A DNA stretch of 64,000 nt from Massilia agrisoli. Its GTDB lineage: Bacteria; Pseudomonadota; Gammaproteobacteria; Burkholderiales; Burkholderiaceae_D. The DNA lies in NCBI RefSeq assembly GCF_020831365.1, contig NZ_JAJHPV010000014.1, positions 248,001-312,000 on the forward strand, read 5' to 3'. The notes below the pieces were generated by a model. It saw nothing but the letters and a program-made list of their open reading frames with translations, had not been told where the DNA came from and did not search any database. This document shows positions 53,084 through 61,247 of this stretch, in pieces; the first letter of the stretch is position 1, and each line of letters starts with the position of its first letter. The translations under genes were made by a program, and so were the position numbers.

Positions 53084-53122
53084 TCATTCAAATGCGCTGC
53101 GGCGCAATAGTGGAAACCTGAG

Positions 53123-53674
53123 ATGAGTAGTGCAAAAAAGAGCGCTGAACGCCTGATCAAAAAGTACCCTAACCGTCGCTTGTATGACACGCAGACGAGT
53201 TCGTACATCACTTTGTCAGACGTAAAACAACTGGTGCTGGATGGAGACGAGTTTACTGTTGTCGATGCGAAAACCAGCGACGACCTGACGCGCAGCATCC
53301 TGCTGCAGATCATCCTCGAAGAGGAAGCCAACGGCGCGCCGATGTTCTCGAGCGTCGTGCTGTCGCAAATCATCCGTTATTACGGCCACGCGATGCAGGG
53401 CATGATGGGTTCTTACCTGGAGAAGAACGTCCAGGCGTTCACCGACATCCAGAACAAGTTCACCAGCGGCGCGGCAGGCGGCTTTGAAGGCAAGCCGTTC
53501 AGCCCGGAAATGTGGACCCAGTTCATGAATGTCCAGGGCCCGATGATGCAAGGCATGATGAACAACTACATCGACCAGAGCAAGAACCTGTTCGTGCAGA
53601 TGCAGGAACAGATGCAATCGCAGAGCAAGAGCATCTTCGGCGCGTTTCCGTTCGTACCTGTAGACAAGAAGTAA
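53123..53674 (+). CDS. phaR: PHA synthesis repressor PhaR
   Basis: A 183-residue DNA- and PHA-binding repressor. The N-terminal PHB/PHA accumulation regulator domain is plain (RLIKKYPNRRLYDTQTSSYITLSDVKQLVLDGDEFTVVDAKT), followed by the PHB_acc repeat (ILLQIILEEEANGAPMFSSVVLSQIIRYYG) and a Met/Gln-rich C-terminal part (MNNYIDQSKNLFVQMQEQM). It represses phasin genes and itself until granules titrate it. Sits downstream of phaC. Confidence 0.93.
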   Translation: MSSAKKSAERLIKKYPNRRLYDTQTSSYITLSDVKQLVLDGDEFTVVDAKTSDDLTRSILLQIILEEEANGAPMFSSVVLSQIIRYYGHAMQGMMGSYLEKNVQAFTDIQNKFTSGAAGGFEGKPFSPEMWTQFMNVQGPMMQGMMNNYIDQSKNLFVQMQEQMQSQSKSIFGAFPFVPVDKK

Positions 53675-53686
53675 ATACCCGGGCTG

Positions 53687-53716
53687 CGCCGGAGCCACGC
53701 CTAGGCGTCTCCGGCG
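53687..53716. terminator. Dyad between phaR and rimO
   Basis: CGCCGGAG and CTCCGGCG enclose a second dyad ACGCCTAGGCGT. A strong hairpin 12 bases after the phaR stop, but without a T tract. A TACAAT further on (about 53749) may belong to the rimO promoter. Confidence 0.45.
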
Positions 53717-53787
53717 TACATCGCCCAACATCGAGGCATTGCAGTGCGGTACAATAGCCGATTCCCCTGCAATTTCCTCGCTCCCCC

Positions 53788-55194
53788 ATGTCCGAACTCC
53801 GCCGTATTCCCGTTCCCGCACAAGATCCTGTCGTCGGTATTCCCGCCGCCGCGCCCAAGGTAGGTTTCGTCTCGCTCGGCTGCCCGAAAGCGCTGGTCGA
53901 CTCCGAACAGATCCTGACCCAGCTGCGCGCAGAAGGCTACGATACGGCCAAGTCGTACGAAGGCGCCGACCTTGTCATCGTCAACACCTGCGGTTTCATC
54001 GACGCCGCGGTGCAGGAATCGCTCGACGCCATCGGCGAGGCGATCGCCGCCAATGGCAAGGTCATCGTGACGGGTTGCCTGGGCGCCAAGAAGGATGCCG
54101 CCGGCGACGACATCATCATGAAGGTGCACCCGAAGGTACTCGCCGTCACCGGCCCGCACGCGGTTGGCGAAGTGATGAACTCCGTCCACCTGCACCTGCC
54201 GAAGCCGCACGAGCCGTTCTTCGACCTGGTGCCGGCGCAGGGCATCAAGCTGACGCCAAAGCACTACGCCTACCTGAAGATTTCCGAAGGCTGCAACCAC
54301 CGCTGCAGCTTCTGCATCATCCCGTCGATGCGCGGCGACCTGGTATCGCGCCCGATCGCCGACCTGATGCTCGAGGCCGAGAACCTGTTCAAGGCCGGCG
54401 TCAAGGAACTGCTGGTCATTTCGCAGGACACCAGCGCCTACGGCGTCGACGTCAAGTTCCGCTCGGGCTTCTGGAATGGCCGCCCGGTCAAGACCCACAT
54501 GACCCAACTGGTCGAAGCCCTCGGCCAGCTGGCCAAGCAGTACGGCGCATGGGTGCGCCTGCACTATGTCTACCCGTACCCGCACGTCGACCAGGTCATC
54601 CCAATGATGACCGGCGAGAATATCCTGCCTTACCTCGACATCCCGCTGCAGCATGCGCACCCGGATGTCCTCAAGCGCATGAAGCGCCCGGCCAGCGGCG
54701 AGAAAAACCTCGACCGCATCCAGGCATGGCGCGCGATGAACCCGGACCTCGTGATCCGCTCGACCTTCATCGCCGGCTTCCCGGGCGAGACCGAAGAAGA
54801 GTTTGAATACCTGCTCGACTTCCTGAAGGAAGCGCAGATCGACCGCCTGGGCTGCTTCGCCTACTCGCCGGTGGAAGGCGCGACCGCCAACGAGATCGCC
54901 AATCCGGTACCGGAAGAAGTGCGCGAAGAACGCCGCGCCCGCGTGATGCTGCTGCAGGAAGAGATTTCGGCCAAGCGTTTGCAGGCCAAGATCGGCAAGA
55001 CCGTGCGCGTGCTGGTCGACGAAGTCGGCGCGAAGGAAGCGATCGGCCGATCGGCTGCGGATGCGCCTGAGATTGACGGCGTGGTCCACATCAAGCGTTC
55101 GCTGGTGCCTGGCAAAAAGCTGGTGGTGGGCGAATTTGCCGATGTTGTTATTACCAACGCCGACGCGCACGACCTGTGGGCGTCTGTCGCTTAA
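53788..55194 (+). CDS. rimO: Ribosomal protein S12 methylthiotransferase RimO
   Basis: A 468-residue radical-SAM enzyme that adds a methylthio group to an aspartate of ribosomal protein S12. The UPF0004 domain provides three cysteines ([29 protein letters not shown]); the radical-SAM cluster is [17 protein letters not shown]; a C-terminal TRAM domain follows ([26 protein letters not shown]). Length is normal. Followed by a pair of GTAGGGCGG repeats. Confidence 0.95.
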   Translation: MSELRRIPVPAQDPVVGIPAAAPKVGFVSLGCPKALVDSEQILTQLRAEGYDTAKSYEGADLVIVNTCGFIDAAVQESLDAIGEAIAANGKVIVTGCLGAKKDAAGDDIIMKVHPKVLAVTGPHAVGEVMNSVHLHLPKPHEPFFDLVPAQGIKLTPKHYAYLKISEGCNHRCSFCIIPSMRGDLVSRPIADLMLEAENLFKAGVKELLVISQDTSAYGVDVKFRSGFWNGRPVKTHMTQLVEALGQLAKQYGAWVRLHYVYPYPHVDQVIPMMTGENILPYLDIPLQHAHPDVLKRMKRPASGEKNLDRIQAWRAMNPDLVIRSTFIAGFPGETEEEFEYLLDFLKEAQIDRLGCFAYSPVEGATANEIANPVPEEVREERRARVMLLQEEISAKRLQAKIGKTVRVLVDEVGAKEAIGRSAADAPEIDGVVHIKRSLVPGKKLVVGEFADVVITNADAHDLWASVA

Positions 55195-55202
55195 TGTAAA
55201 AA

Positions 55203-55292
55203 CGGCGGATGCGCGCTTTGCGCTTATCCGCCCTACGATAGCCATCGACCGTAGGGCGGGTAAGCGGGCTGCCGCCGAGGCCGCATCCGCCG
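55203..55292. repeat. Inverted pair of GTAGGGCGGA-family repeats
   Basis: Minus-strand unit 55203-55236 reads GTAGGGCGGATAAGCGCAAA then GCGCGCATCCGCCG; plus-strand unit 55250-55292 begins GTAGGGCGGGTAAGCGGGCT and ends GCATCCGCCG. The units match those at 24289-24395 but are arranged heads together rather than tails together. Lies between rimO and metC. Confidence 0.75.
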
Positions 55293-55307
55293 AACTATTC
55301 CACGGCC

Positions 55308-56468
55308 ATGAAAAAATCCCTCCAGACCTCGCTGATCCACCCGGACTACACCGCCCCGGAAGGCTTCGACGCCTTCCCGCCGGCGATCCACCACGCCTCG
55401 ACAGTCCTGTTCACAAACGTCGCCGCCATGCGCTCGGGCGACTGGAAAAACAAGCAGTCCTACACCTACGGCCTGCATGGCACGCCTACCACCTTCACGC
55501 TCGAAGCACGCCTGGCCGAACTGGAGGGCGGCACCCACTGCCTGCTGGCCCCGAGCGGCCTGGCCGCCATCGCGATGGTCGACTTCGCGCTGCTCAAAAC
55601 CGGCGACGACGTCCTGCTGCCCGAAAACGTCTACAACCCCAACCGCGAACTGGGCAAGTGGCTGAGCAACGACTTCGGCATCACCGCGCGCTACTACGAT
55701 CCACTGGTCGGCGCCGGCATCGCCGGCCTGATCCAGCCGAACACGAAACTGATCTGGACCGAAGCCCCCGGTTCGGTATCGATGGAAGTGCCCGACCTGC
55801 CGGCCATCTGCAAGGCGGCGCATGCGCGCGGCGTGCTGGTCGCGCTCGACAATACCTGGTCCGCCGGCCTGGCGCTGCGCGGCTTCGACATGGGCGTGGA
55901 CATCGTGATGCAGGCGCTGACCAAGTACCAGTCTGGCGGCTCGGATGTGCTGATGGGCGCGCTGGTCACGCGCGACGCCGCGTTGAACGAGCGCCTGGCG
56001 ATGGCGCACATGCGCCTGGGGATGGGCGTCAGCGCGGATGACGCCTACCTGGTCATGCGCGGCCTGCCAAGCATGAAGCTGCGCTTCGAGGCCCACGACG
56101 CCAGCGCCCGCAAGGTCGCCGCATGGCTCAAGGCGCGGCCGGAGATCACCCGGGTGCTGCACCCGGCGTTCGAAGACTGCCCGGGGCACGAGAACTGGAA
56201 GCGCGACTTCACCGGCGCGGGCGGATTGTTCTCGGTGCTGTTCGACGCGCGCTACAGCGAAGAACAGACCGACCGCTTCGTCGACAGCCTGGAATTGTTC
56301 GGCCTTGGCTACAGCTGGGGCGGCGCAAACAGCCTGGTCATGCCTTACCGGATCAAGGCGATCCGCTCGAACTGGACCGGCAGCGGCACGTTGGTGCGCT
56401 TCAATATCGGCCTGGAAGATACCGCCGACCTGATCGCCGACATCGAGCGCGCGCTCGCGGTCCTGTAG
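55308..56468 (+). CDS. metC: Cystathionine beta-lyase
   Basis: A 386-residue PLP enzyme of the Cys/Met metabolism family. TSLIHPDYTAPEGFDAFPPAIHHASTV, YTYGLHGTPTTFTLEARLAELEGG, VALDNTWSAGLALRGFDMGVDIVMQALTKYQSGGSDVLMG (PLP lysine in LTKYQSG) and GYSWGGANSLVMPY are the MetC-type signatures (FGLGYSWGG). It cleaves cystathionine to homocysteine, pyruvate and ammonia in methionine synthesis. A short dyad (GTAGCG/CGCTAC) straddles its stop codon toward the convergent membrane-protein gene. Confidence 0.9.
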   Translation: MKKSLQTSLIHPDYTAPEGFDAFPPAIHHASTVLFTNVAAMRSGDWKNKQSYTYGLHGTPTTFTLEARLAELEGGTHCLLAPSGLAAIAMVDFALLKTGDDVLLPENVYNPNRELGKWLSNDFGITARYYDPLVGAGIAGLIQPNTKLIWTEAPGSVSMEVPDLPAICKAAHARGVLVALDNTWSAGLALRGFDMGVDIVMQALTKYQSGGSDVLMGALVTRDAALNERLAMAHMRLGMGVSADDAYLVMRGLPSMKLRFEAHDASARKVAAWLKARPEITRVLHPAFEDCPGHENWKRDFTGAGGLFSVLFDARYSEEQTDRFVDSLELFGLGYSWGGANSLVMPYRIKAIRSNWTGSGTLVRFNIGLEDTADLIADIERALAVL

Positions 56469-56479
56469 CGCGCCGGCCG

Positions 56480-56839
56480 CTACACGTACTCGGCGCGGTT
56501 GTTGTTCAGGTCGACAAACCCGCGGATCAGGCGGTAGGCGTGCCAGATCCACGCGACACCCCAGATCACCAGGGCGAGCGGGAATCCGATCAAGGTCACT
56601 GCCAGCAGCCATCCAAGGGCCATCCACACCACGTAGTACCAGAAAGTCCGGATCATCCACGTGTGATGGCTATGCACGAGCGTACCGGCGGTGTCGGGAC
56701 GTTTGACGTGGTTGACGATCACCGGCAGGATCGACAGCATCCCCAGCGAGAAGAAGAAGGTGATGCCGTGCGCAATGTAGAGGATACGCGCCAGGTTCTT
56801 GGCGTCGGACAGGTCGTCGAGGACGAGTTGTTGGGACAT
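56480..56839 (-). CDS. DUF4870-like small membrane protein
   Basis: A 119-residue protein with three hydrophobic segments (about ILYIAHGITFFFSLGMLSILPVIV, TFWYYVVWMALGWLLAVTLIG, and ALVIWGVAWIWHAYRLIRG). The pattern of an N-terminal cytoplasmic segment, N-H-V-K-R loop and final YR-x-I-x-G-F helix resembles DUF4870 proteins. Function unknown. It is 38 bases downstream of trxC on the same strand; a GGAG ribosome site precedes ATG 56839. Confidence 0.75.
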   Translation of the reverse strand: MSQQLVLDDLSDAKNLARILYIAHGITFFFSLGMLSILPVIVNHVKRPDTAGTLVHSHHTWMIRTFWYYVVWMALGWLLAVTLIGFPLALVIWGVAWIWHAYRLIRGFVDLNNNRAEYV

Positions 56840-56877
56840 GGGAGGGCTCCTTCTTGGTGATGTTGTTGTGGGGACAG

Positions 56878-57330
56878 CTATCGGGCCGTGGCAGCCTGCA
56901 CCTGGGCCTGGGTCCAGGCGACGATGCCGCCGGCATCCATCGCGCCCGGCTGACGCGCCACCTCGCGCCCGCGGTGAAACAGGGCAAGCGTCGGAATCGA
57001 GCGGATGTTATAGCGCGCGCCGAGGTCCTGCGCGCTTTCCGTGTCCACCTTCAGGAGGCGGACCGTCGGCTCCAGTCGCTGGGCGGCCTGCTGGTAGGCC
57101 GGGGCCATCTGCCTGCACGGACCGCACCACGGCGCCCAGAAATCAACCAGCACCGGGATATCGCTGCGCTCGATGTGCTTGGCAAAGCGCGCGCTCGACA
57201 CATCCAAGGGCTTCGCCATGAACAGTTCGCGCGTACACTTGCCGCATACCGGCTGGTCGCTCAGGCGCTCCGGGCTGAGGCGGTTGACTGCGTCGCAATG
57301 CGGACAAACGATGTGTAGTGGTTCTGCCAT
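56878..57330 (-). CDS. trxC: Thioredoxin 2 (TrxC)
   Basis: A 150-residue thioredoxin with the TrxC-specific zinc domain at the N-terminus (CPHC and CGKC, residues 9-32) and the redox site FWAPWCGPCRQMAP (Cys69, Cys72). TrxC reduces disulfides in the cytosol and is commonly induced by peroxide. The start at 57330 is fixed by a strong GGAGG ribosome site; the longer upstream frame has no homology. Confidence 0.93.
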   Translation of the reverse strand: MAEPLHIVCPHCDAVNRLSPERLSDQPVCGKCTRELFMAKPLDVSSARFAKHIERSDIPVLVDFWAPWCGPCRQMAPAYQQAAQRLEPTVRLLKVDTESAQDLGARYNIRSIPTLALFHRGREVARQPGAMDAGGIVAWTQAQVQAATAR

Positions 57331-57453
57331 GGATACCTCCCCCCGCAAAAATGTGGTCAATATCACCATTGTAAGACAGATCGGCGGGCCTGCCCCGACG
57401 GCTACGTGCGCACCCGTACAGATCGTCCGGGCGCAGGCGCCCAGACTGCCTGC

Positions 57454-58200
57454 ATGACGCAAAACAGAACAGGCATCTGCCGGATCGGATGCGCCGGCTG
57501 GACGATCCCGCGCGAGGTCGCCGCGGCCTTTTCCGGGGAAGGCAGCCATCTTGAACGCTACGCGCAGGTGTTTGGCGGGGTCGAGATCAACTCGTCGTTC
57601 TACCGGCCGCACCGCCCGCAGACGTATGCGCGCTGGGCCGAAAGCGTGCCCGATGGCTTTCGGTTTTCGGTCAAGCTGCCGCGCACCATCAGCCATGACG
57701 CCAAATTGCGCGACATTAGTGCGCCGCTGGCGCAGTTTGCATCCGAGGTCTCGGCCCTGGGCGGCAAACTGGGATGCCTGCTGCTACAGCTGCCGCCGAA
57801 GTCCGAATTTGATGCCGACGTTGCGGAGGATTTTTTCGAACGTGCCGCCGACACGTTCAGCTGCATGATCGCCTGCGAGGCAAGGCATCCGTCCTGGTTC
57901 TCACGCGAAGCGACAGCGCTGCTGACGGCGCGCTCGGTCACGCGGGTAATCGCCGACCCCGCCAAAGGCCAACCAGGTCCGCACGAACCAACCACCGCCG
58001 ACATCTACGTGCGCCTGCACGGGTCGCCGCGGATCTATTATTCGTCGTACGCGGACGACTATCTCGAAGACCTGGGCAAGGACATGGCGGTCCACGCAAA
58101 GGCGGGCAGGGACGTGTGGTGCATTTTCGATAATACGGCGTCAGGCGCCTCGGTGCCGAACGCGCTGGCGCTGCGCGAGGCGTTTGGTGTGACCATTTAG
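57454..58200 (+). CDS. DUF72 (YecE-like) protein
   Basis: A 248-residue TIM-barrel-type DUF72 protein. IGCAGWTIPREVAAAF, LERYAQVFGGVEINSSFYRPHRPQTYARW, GFRFSVKLPRTISHD, LLLQLPPKSEFD and YVRLHGSPRIYYSSYADDYL are the family motifs, and it ends WCIFDNTASGASVPNAL. Biochemical role is not established. ATG 57454 (MTQNRTG) is taken. Its stop lies five bases from the end of the interrupted Tae4 gene, which is convergent. Confidence 0.87.
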   Translation: MTQNRTGICRIGCAGWTIPREVAAAFSGEGSHLERYAQVFGGVEINSSFYRPHRPQTYARWAESVPDGFRFSVKLPRTISHDAKLRDISAPLAQFASEVSALGGKLGCLLLQLPPKSEFDADVAEDFFERAADTFSCMIACEARHPSWFSREATALLTARSVTRVIADPAKGQPGPHEPTTADIYVRLHGSPRIYYSSYADDYLEDLGKDMAVHAKAGRDVWCIFDNTASGASVPNALALREAFGVTI

Positions 58201-58205
58201 GCCAA

Positions 58206-58700
58206 TCACAGCAGCTTCCAGAACCAGACATCCTTGGATGACCAGTAGCAACCGGTCGCCGTGCCGTCAATTTCGTTCCCGCAGCGAATGTATCTGCCCC
58301 ACCGGTCTTTCGCGATGATTGCGATATGTCCTTGCTCCCGCTCGTCACCGTAGATGTTAAAAAACTAGACAATTCCCCGCCGCGTCCCGATCTTGCTCTC
58401 GGCCTCCAGTCCATTCTTGAACTTCTCAGGCTGACCGAGCTGGCGAACCAGCCAGTTACTCAGCTTTCGCTGCTTCGTCTCGATTGCGCGCCCTTTGTAC
58501 TTCCCTGCCTTGATCGGCCACCCTCCCGGATTCGGGTAGCCTGCCCCGAGCAACGCCAGACTCAGCCGGATCGCGCATGTATTCTCGAAATTCGGGTTCC
58601 CTACGTTCTCCGGGTAGCCGATCCAGTGGTAAAGCTCTTCGGGTTCTACGTTCTGCTTGTCGGGAAAATGCACCCTGAGTGTGGCTAAGGGTACTCTCAT
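58206..58700 (-). pseudogene. tae4: Type VI secretion amidase effector Tae4-like, interrupted by an in-frame amber codon
   Basis: Read from ATG 58700 the frame gives 111 codons, a TAG (58367-58365), then 52 more codons in the same frame to TGA (58208-58206). The first part has the Tae4 nucleophile region FENTCAIRLSLALLGAGYP (Cys42). The text after the stop continues the same domain, FFNIYGDEREQGHIAIIAKD, with the catalytic His (codon 125). Tae4 enzymes cleave peptidoglycan stem peptides using that Cys-His pair, so the truncated product should be inactive unless the stop is suppressed. Start overlaps the immunity gene stop (ATGA). One base change (for instance TAC or TAT to TAG) explains it. 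Confidence 0.82.
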
Positions 58701-59137
58701 CTCTTCCTCCGTTTGGACTCGACAGGGCAGGGGAACTTCTTTCGCCATACCTCGGCAATGAGGGCAGCCGCATTTTGCTTGAGCTGTGCGTCCGTCATTC
58801 GCTGTAAGCTGCGCCTCGCTTCGTCCACCAGCTCATCCGGTTTCGGCATATGCTGGCTCCAGCACCATTCCTTACCCTCGCTAGCATCGTGTACTGCTTG
58901 AATGTACCCGTGGACGAATTCCCCATTCGCCATGTCGTGGAACTCTGCTGCAATTGCTCTGCTGCGGAACGGGCTGTCGGGAGTCCAATCGACGGTGCGT
59001 GGGTCCACGTTTCCCAACAACTTGACCAGCCGCTGTCCGGTCATCCAAGGAAGCTCGGAGACGGGCTGCGCGTGACTGGCCAGCACCGGCACGAGAGTGG
59101 CGAGTATCAGCGCTGAACGCTTCAAGTGGTCACGCAT
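58697..59137 (-). CDS. Rap1a/Tai-family immunity protein (cognate of Tae4)
   Basis: A 146-residue exported protein: signal MRDHLKRSALILATLVPVLASHA, then EFVHGYIQAVHDASEGKEWCW and QNAAALIAEVWRKKFPCP. The G-Y-x-x-A-V-x-D-A motif and the paired cysteines (about positions 96 and 139) are those of the Rap1a/Tai family, which sit in the periplasm and block cell-wall amidase effectors. Its start overlaps the hcp stop by eight bases and its stop overlaps the tae4 start, so the three genes are coupled. It appears intact. Confidence 0.82.
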   Translation of the reverse strand: MRDHLKRSALILATLVPVLASHAQPVSELPWMTGQRLVKLLGNVDPRTVDWTPDSPFRSRAIAAEFHDMANGEFVHGYIQAVHDASEGKEWCWSQHMPKPDELVDEARRSLQRMTDAQLKQNAAALIAEVWRKKFPCPVESKRRKR

Positions 59138-59618
59138 AGCGATTCGACGCGAGGTCCCAGCCCCCGGCGGTGTTCCCTGCCGTGCCGCCGCCGACCTTTT
59201 GCTGAGTGTACTTCCAGCCAACCTTGGAAAACTTGAGCCCCACGCTCTCCGATACGAGGGCACCAGCGCCCAAACTCGGTGCAACGTGTGCAATCAGCAC
59301 GTTCTCCAATTCGATCTCGTAATACTTAATTGAGTCTGCTCCATCGGCACGCATGAATTCAAACCGCGCCTTTGGAATCGTCTTTCCGCCGGCGCACATC
59401 TGCAGCAAAATCGGTGAAGCCAGGTCAGCGGCCTTTGTAAAGGAGATCTCTGTCATCTCGCAACGTTCGGCAGTATGCCCGCCGCCAGTCGATGCGGTAG
59501 CGCTTTTCGGCTGTGTAACCGCCCAACTGACTGTGTCGACTTCGATCCAACCCATATGCCCCGCGTCGTACGATTCCCCCTTTATTCCGTCGATTTGCAG
59601 GTAAAGGTCGCTTGCCAT
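59130..59618 (-). CDS. hcp: Hcp-family type VI secretion tube protein
   Basis: A 162-residue Hcp. ASDLYLQIDGIKGES is the classic N-terminus, with VDTVSWAVTQPKSA, CEMTEISFTKAADLASPILLQMCAGG and YYEIELENVLIAHVAP following. Hcp forms the hexameric inner tube and carries small effectors in its lumen. It heads a module with immunity and amidase genes; no VipA/B, TssJ-M, VgrG or ClpV gene is in the window. The start at 59618 has AGGAGA upstream. The module's DNA looks lower in G+C than neighbouring genes. Confidence 0.9.
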   Translation of the reverse strand: MASDLYLQIDGIKGESYDAGHMGWIEVDTVSWAVTQPKSATASTGGGHTAERCEMTEISFTKAADLASPILLQMCAGGKTIPKARFEFMRADGADSIKYYEIELENVLIAHVAPSLGAGALVSESVGLKFSKVGWKYTQQKVGGGTAGNTAGGWDLASNRYA

Positions 59619-59842
59619 TTCGCGTCTCCTGTTGTGGATAGTCGATACCGAAGAGAGCATTCTTGACCAGCAAGTCGTAAAGGACGTTGTTCTTGAGCAA
59701 GGTGCTGGCTTAGGCTTGTTCGGTTATGGGCGAAACCTGCATCGAAGGTGCGCTGACGGTTAGCGCCACCAGCACGCTTTGGGAGGTAACCTGCGCCATC
59801 GGATCATCGGCGACACGGGCCTATTTTGGGAGTGAAAAATAA
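59619..59842. other. Region upstream of hcp
   Basis: Together with the palindrome and a short spacer this is about 300 bases without a convincing gene. On the minus strand a frame from ATG 59799 reads 29 codons (MAQVTSQSVLVALTVSAPSM...) to a TAA at 59712-59710 and then stays open past it (ASTLLKNNVLYDLLVKNALF). It could be a decayed small gene or chance. No promoter for hcp could be picked with confidence. Confidence 0.35.
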
Positions 59843-59866
59843 CAAGGGCCGGAATTCCGGCCCTTG
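59843..59866 (-). terminator. 24-bp perfect palindrome, terminator of the lipoprotein gene
   Basis: CAAGGGCCGGAATTCCGGCCCTTG is a perfect palindrome; on the minus strand it is followed by TTATTTTTC, as expected of an intrinsic terminator for the gene ending at 59916. Confidence 0.7.
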
Positions 59867-59915
59867 ATCGCTTCATGTCGTCACATCCACGATAATTGCT
59901 GACGCAATTATTCCG

Positions 59916-60284
59916 CTAGCGGTGACGCCTGCCGTGGTGGTGATGCCCGCGATACCGCCCACCGCTGCTCCAGTGGCGTCCGAAAACGAACCCCAGGCTC
60001 AGTGACACCGGCGGGTAGTAATACGATGGCTGCGGCGTGTACACCGGCTGCGGCACATAGACCGGCTGCGGCACATAGACTGGCGAAGACGAATATTCCA
60101 CCCGCGAACCGTCCGGCGAATTGGCGGCGACACGCGCGCCCGTACCCGGTGGAACCGGTGTCACGGAAACCACGTGCCACTGCGACGGGTCGGCTGGCGC
60201 AGGGTAGCTGCCGTACTGGGGACCGGGCGCGGTTGCGCAGCCGGCGAGCGCGGCTGCGGCTGCAATGATGATCAATGTTTTCAT
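59916..60284 (-). CDS. Small lipoprotein with PQPVY repeats and His-rich tail
   Basis: A 122-residue protein with a lipoprotein signal (MKTLIIIAAAAALAGCA, lipobox LAGC). A short beta-type segment (WHVVSVTPVPPGTGARVAA) is followed by three near-identical copies of VYVPQP/VYTPQP, a Tyr-rich run, and a C-terminal HHHHGRRHR. No family is recognised. The His-rich end could bind metal. The gene stands alone between the hcp module and serB. Confidence 0.72.
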   Translation of the reverse strand: MKTLIIIAAAAALAGCATAPGPQYGSYPAPADPSQWHVVSVTPVPPGTGARVAANSPDGSRVEYSSSPVYVPQPVYVPQPVYTPQPSYYYPPVSLSLGFVFGRHWSSGGRYRGHHHHGRRHR

Positions 60285-60395
60285 GATGCGGTTCTCCTGC
60301 TGGATACCACATCATATGAAATTTCACTGCGCTCCGCTTGGCGATTACCTTCTGTTACAAGGCGAAACAACAGTGAAACTTACCCGGCGTTGACT

Positions 60396-61247
60396 TTAAT
60401 CCGCGAGGATATTGAGCAACCCGTCGAGGCCGCTGAAGTTCAGCGCCACGTCCGCCTGCTGGTACACCACCGGTTTGGCGCGGAAGGCCACCGACAGTCC
60501 CGAGACCTTCATCATTTTCAGGTCGTTGGCGCCGTCGCCCATGACGATCGCCTGCTTCGGGGTGGCGCCCAGCTGTGCGCAGACGCGTTCGACGGTGCGC
60601 TTTTTTTCTTCGGCGTCGACAATGCCGCCCACTACGCGGCCGGTCAGCTTGCCGTCGATGATTTCCAGCTCGTTCGCATGCACGAAGTCGAGGCCGAGCC
60701 GCTTCTGCAGCCGCGCCGTAAAGAAGGTAAAACCGCCCGATACCAGCAGCGTTTTCAGGCCGGCCGCCTTGACGGCTGCGAGCATGTTCTCGCCGCCCAT
60801 CGAAATCTGCAGCCGCTCCTCGTACACGCGCTCCAGCGCCGATGCATCGAGGCCTTCGAGCAGGGCGACGCGGCGCTTCAGGCTATCCGAGAAATCGAGC
60901 TCGCCGCGCATGGCCGCTTCTGTGATCTCGGCCACCTGCGGCTTCAGGCCCTGCATGTCCGCGATCTCGTCGATGCATTCGATCGTGATCAGGGTGGAGT
61001 CCATGTCCATCGCCACCAGCCGGAAGCCGGACAGGGTGCGGCCCGCTTCGATGAAGGTCGCGTCCACCTGCGCGGCGTGGGCAGCCAGTTCGATGGCCTG
61101 CTTCAGCTCAAGCGAATAGGCGAACTGCTCGCAGCGGATCGCGTGTGCGCCCAAAGGGTTGACCCGCGCGGGCGACGCGAGTGCGGCAATGCGGTCGAGG
61201 GCGCCGCGCTCTGCGCTAGGCCCCTGTAATACCAGGTTCATGTTCAT
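60396..61247 (-). CDS. serB: Phosphoserine phosphatase SerB
   Basis: A 283-residue HAD-superfamily enzyme, last step of L-serine synthesis. Motif I is VAMDMDSTLITIECIDEIAD (nucleophile first Asp), motif II LLVSGGFTFF, motif III Lys in KKRTV, motif IV VMGDGANDLKMMKVSGLSVAF. The N-terminal 75 residues are a small ACT-like regulatory part. The ATG at 61247 overlaps the mfd stop (ATGA), which supports this start over the second ATG two codons on. Confidence 0.93.
   Translation of the reverse strand: MNMNLVLQGPSAERGALDRIAALASPARVNPLGAHAIRCEQFAYSLELKQAIELAAHAAQVDATFIEAGRTLSGFRLVAMDMDSTLITIECIDEIADMQGLKPQVAEITEAAMRGELDFSDSLKRRVALLEGLDASALERVYEERLQISMGGENMLAAVKAAGLKTLLVSGGFTFFTARLQKRLGLDFVHANELEIIDGKLTGRVVGGIVDAEEKKRTVERVCAQLGATPKQAIVMGDGANDLKMMKVSGLSVAFRAKPVVYQQADVALNFSGLDGLLNILAD

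Noticed and set aside
58365-58748. Treating the 111-codon frame as a complete small protein
   Set aside because: The same frame continues after the TAG with the catalytic-His half of the Tae4 domain, so it is a truncated larger gene.
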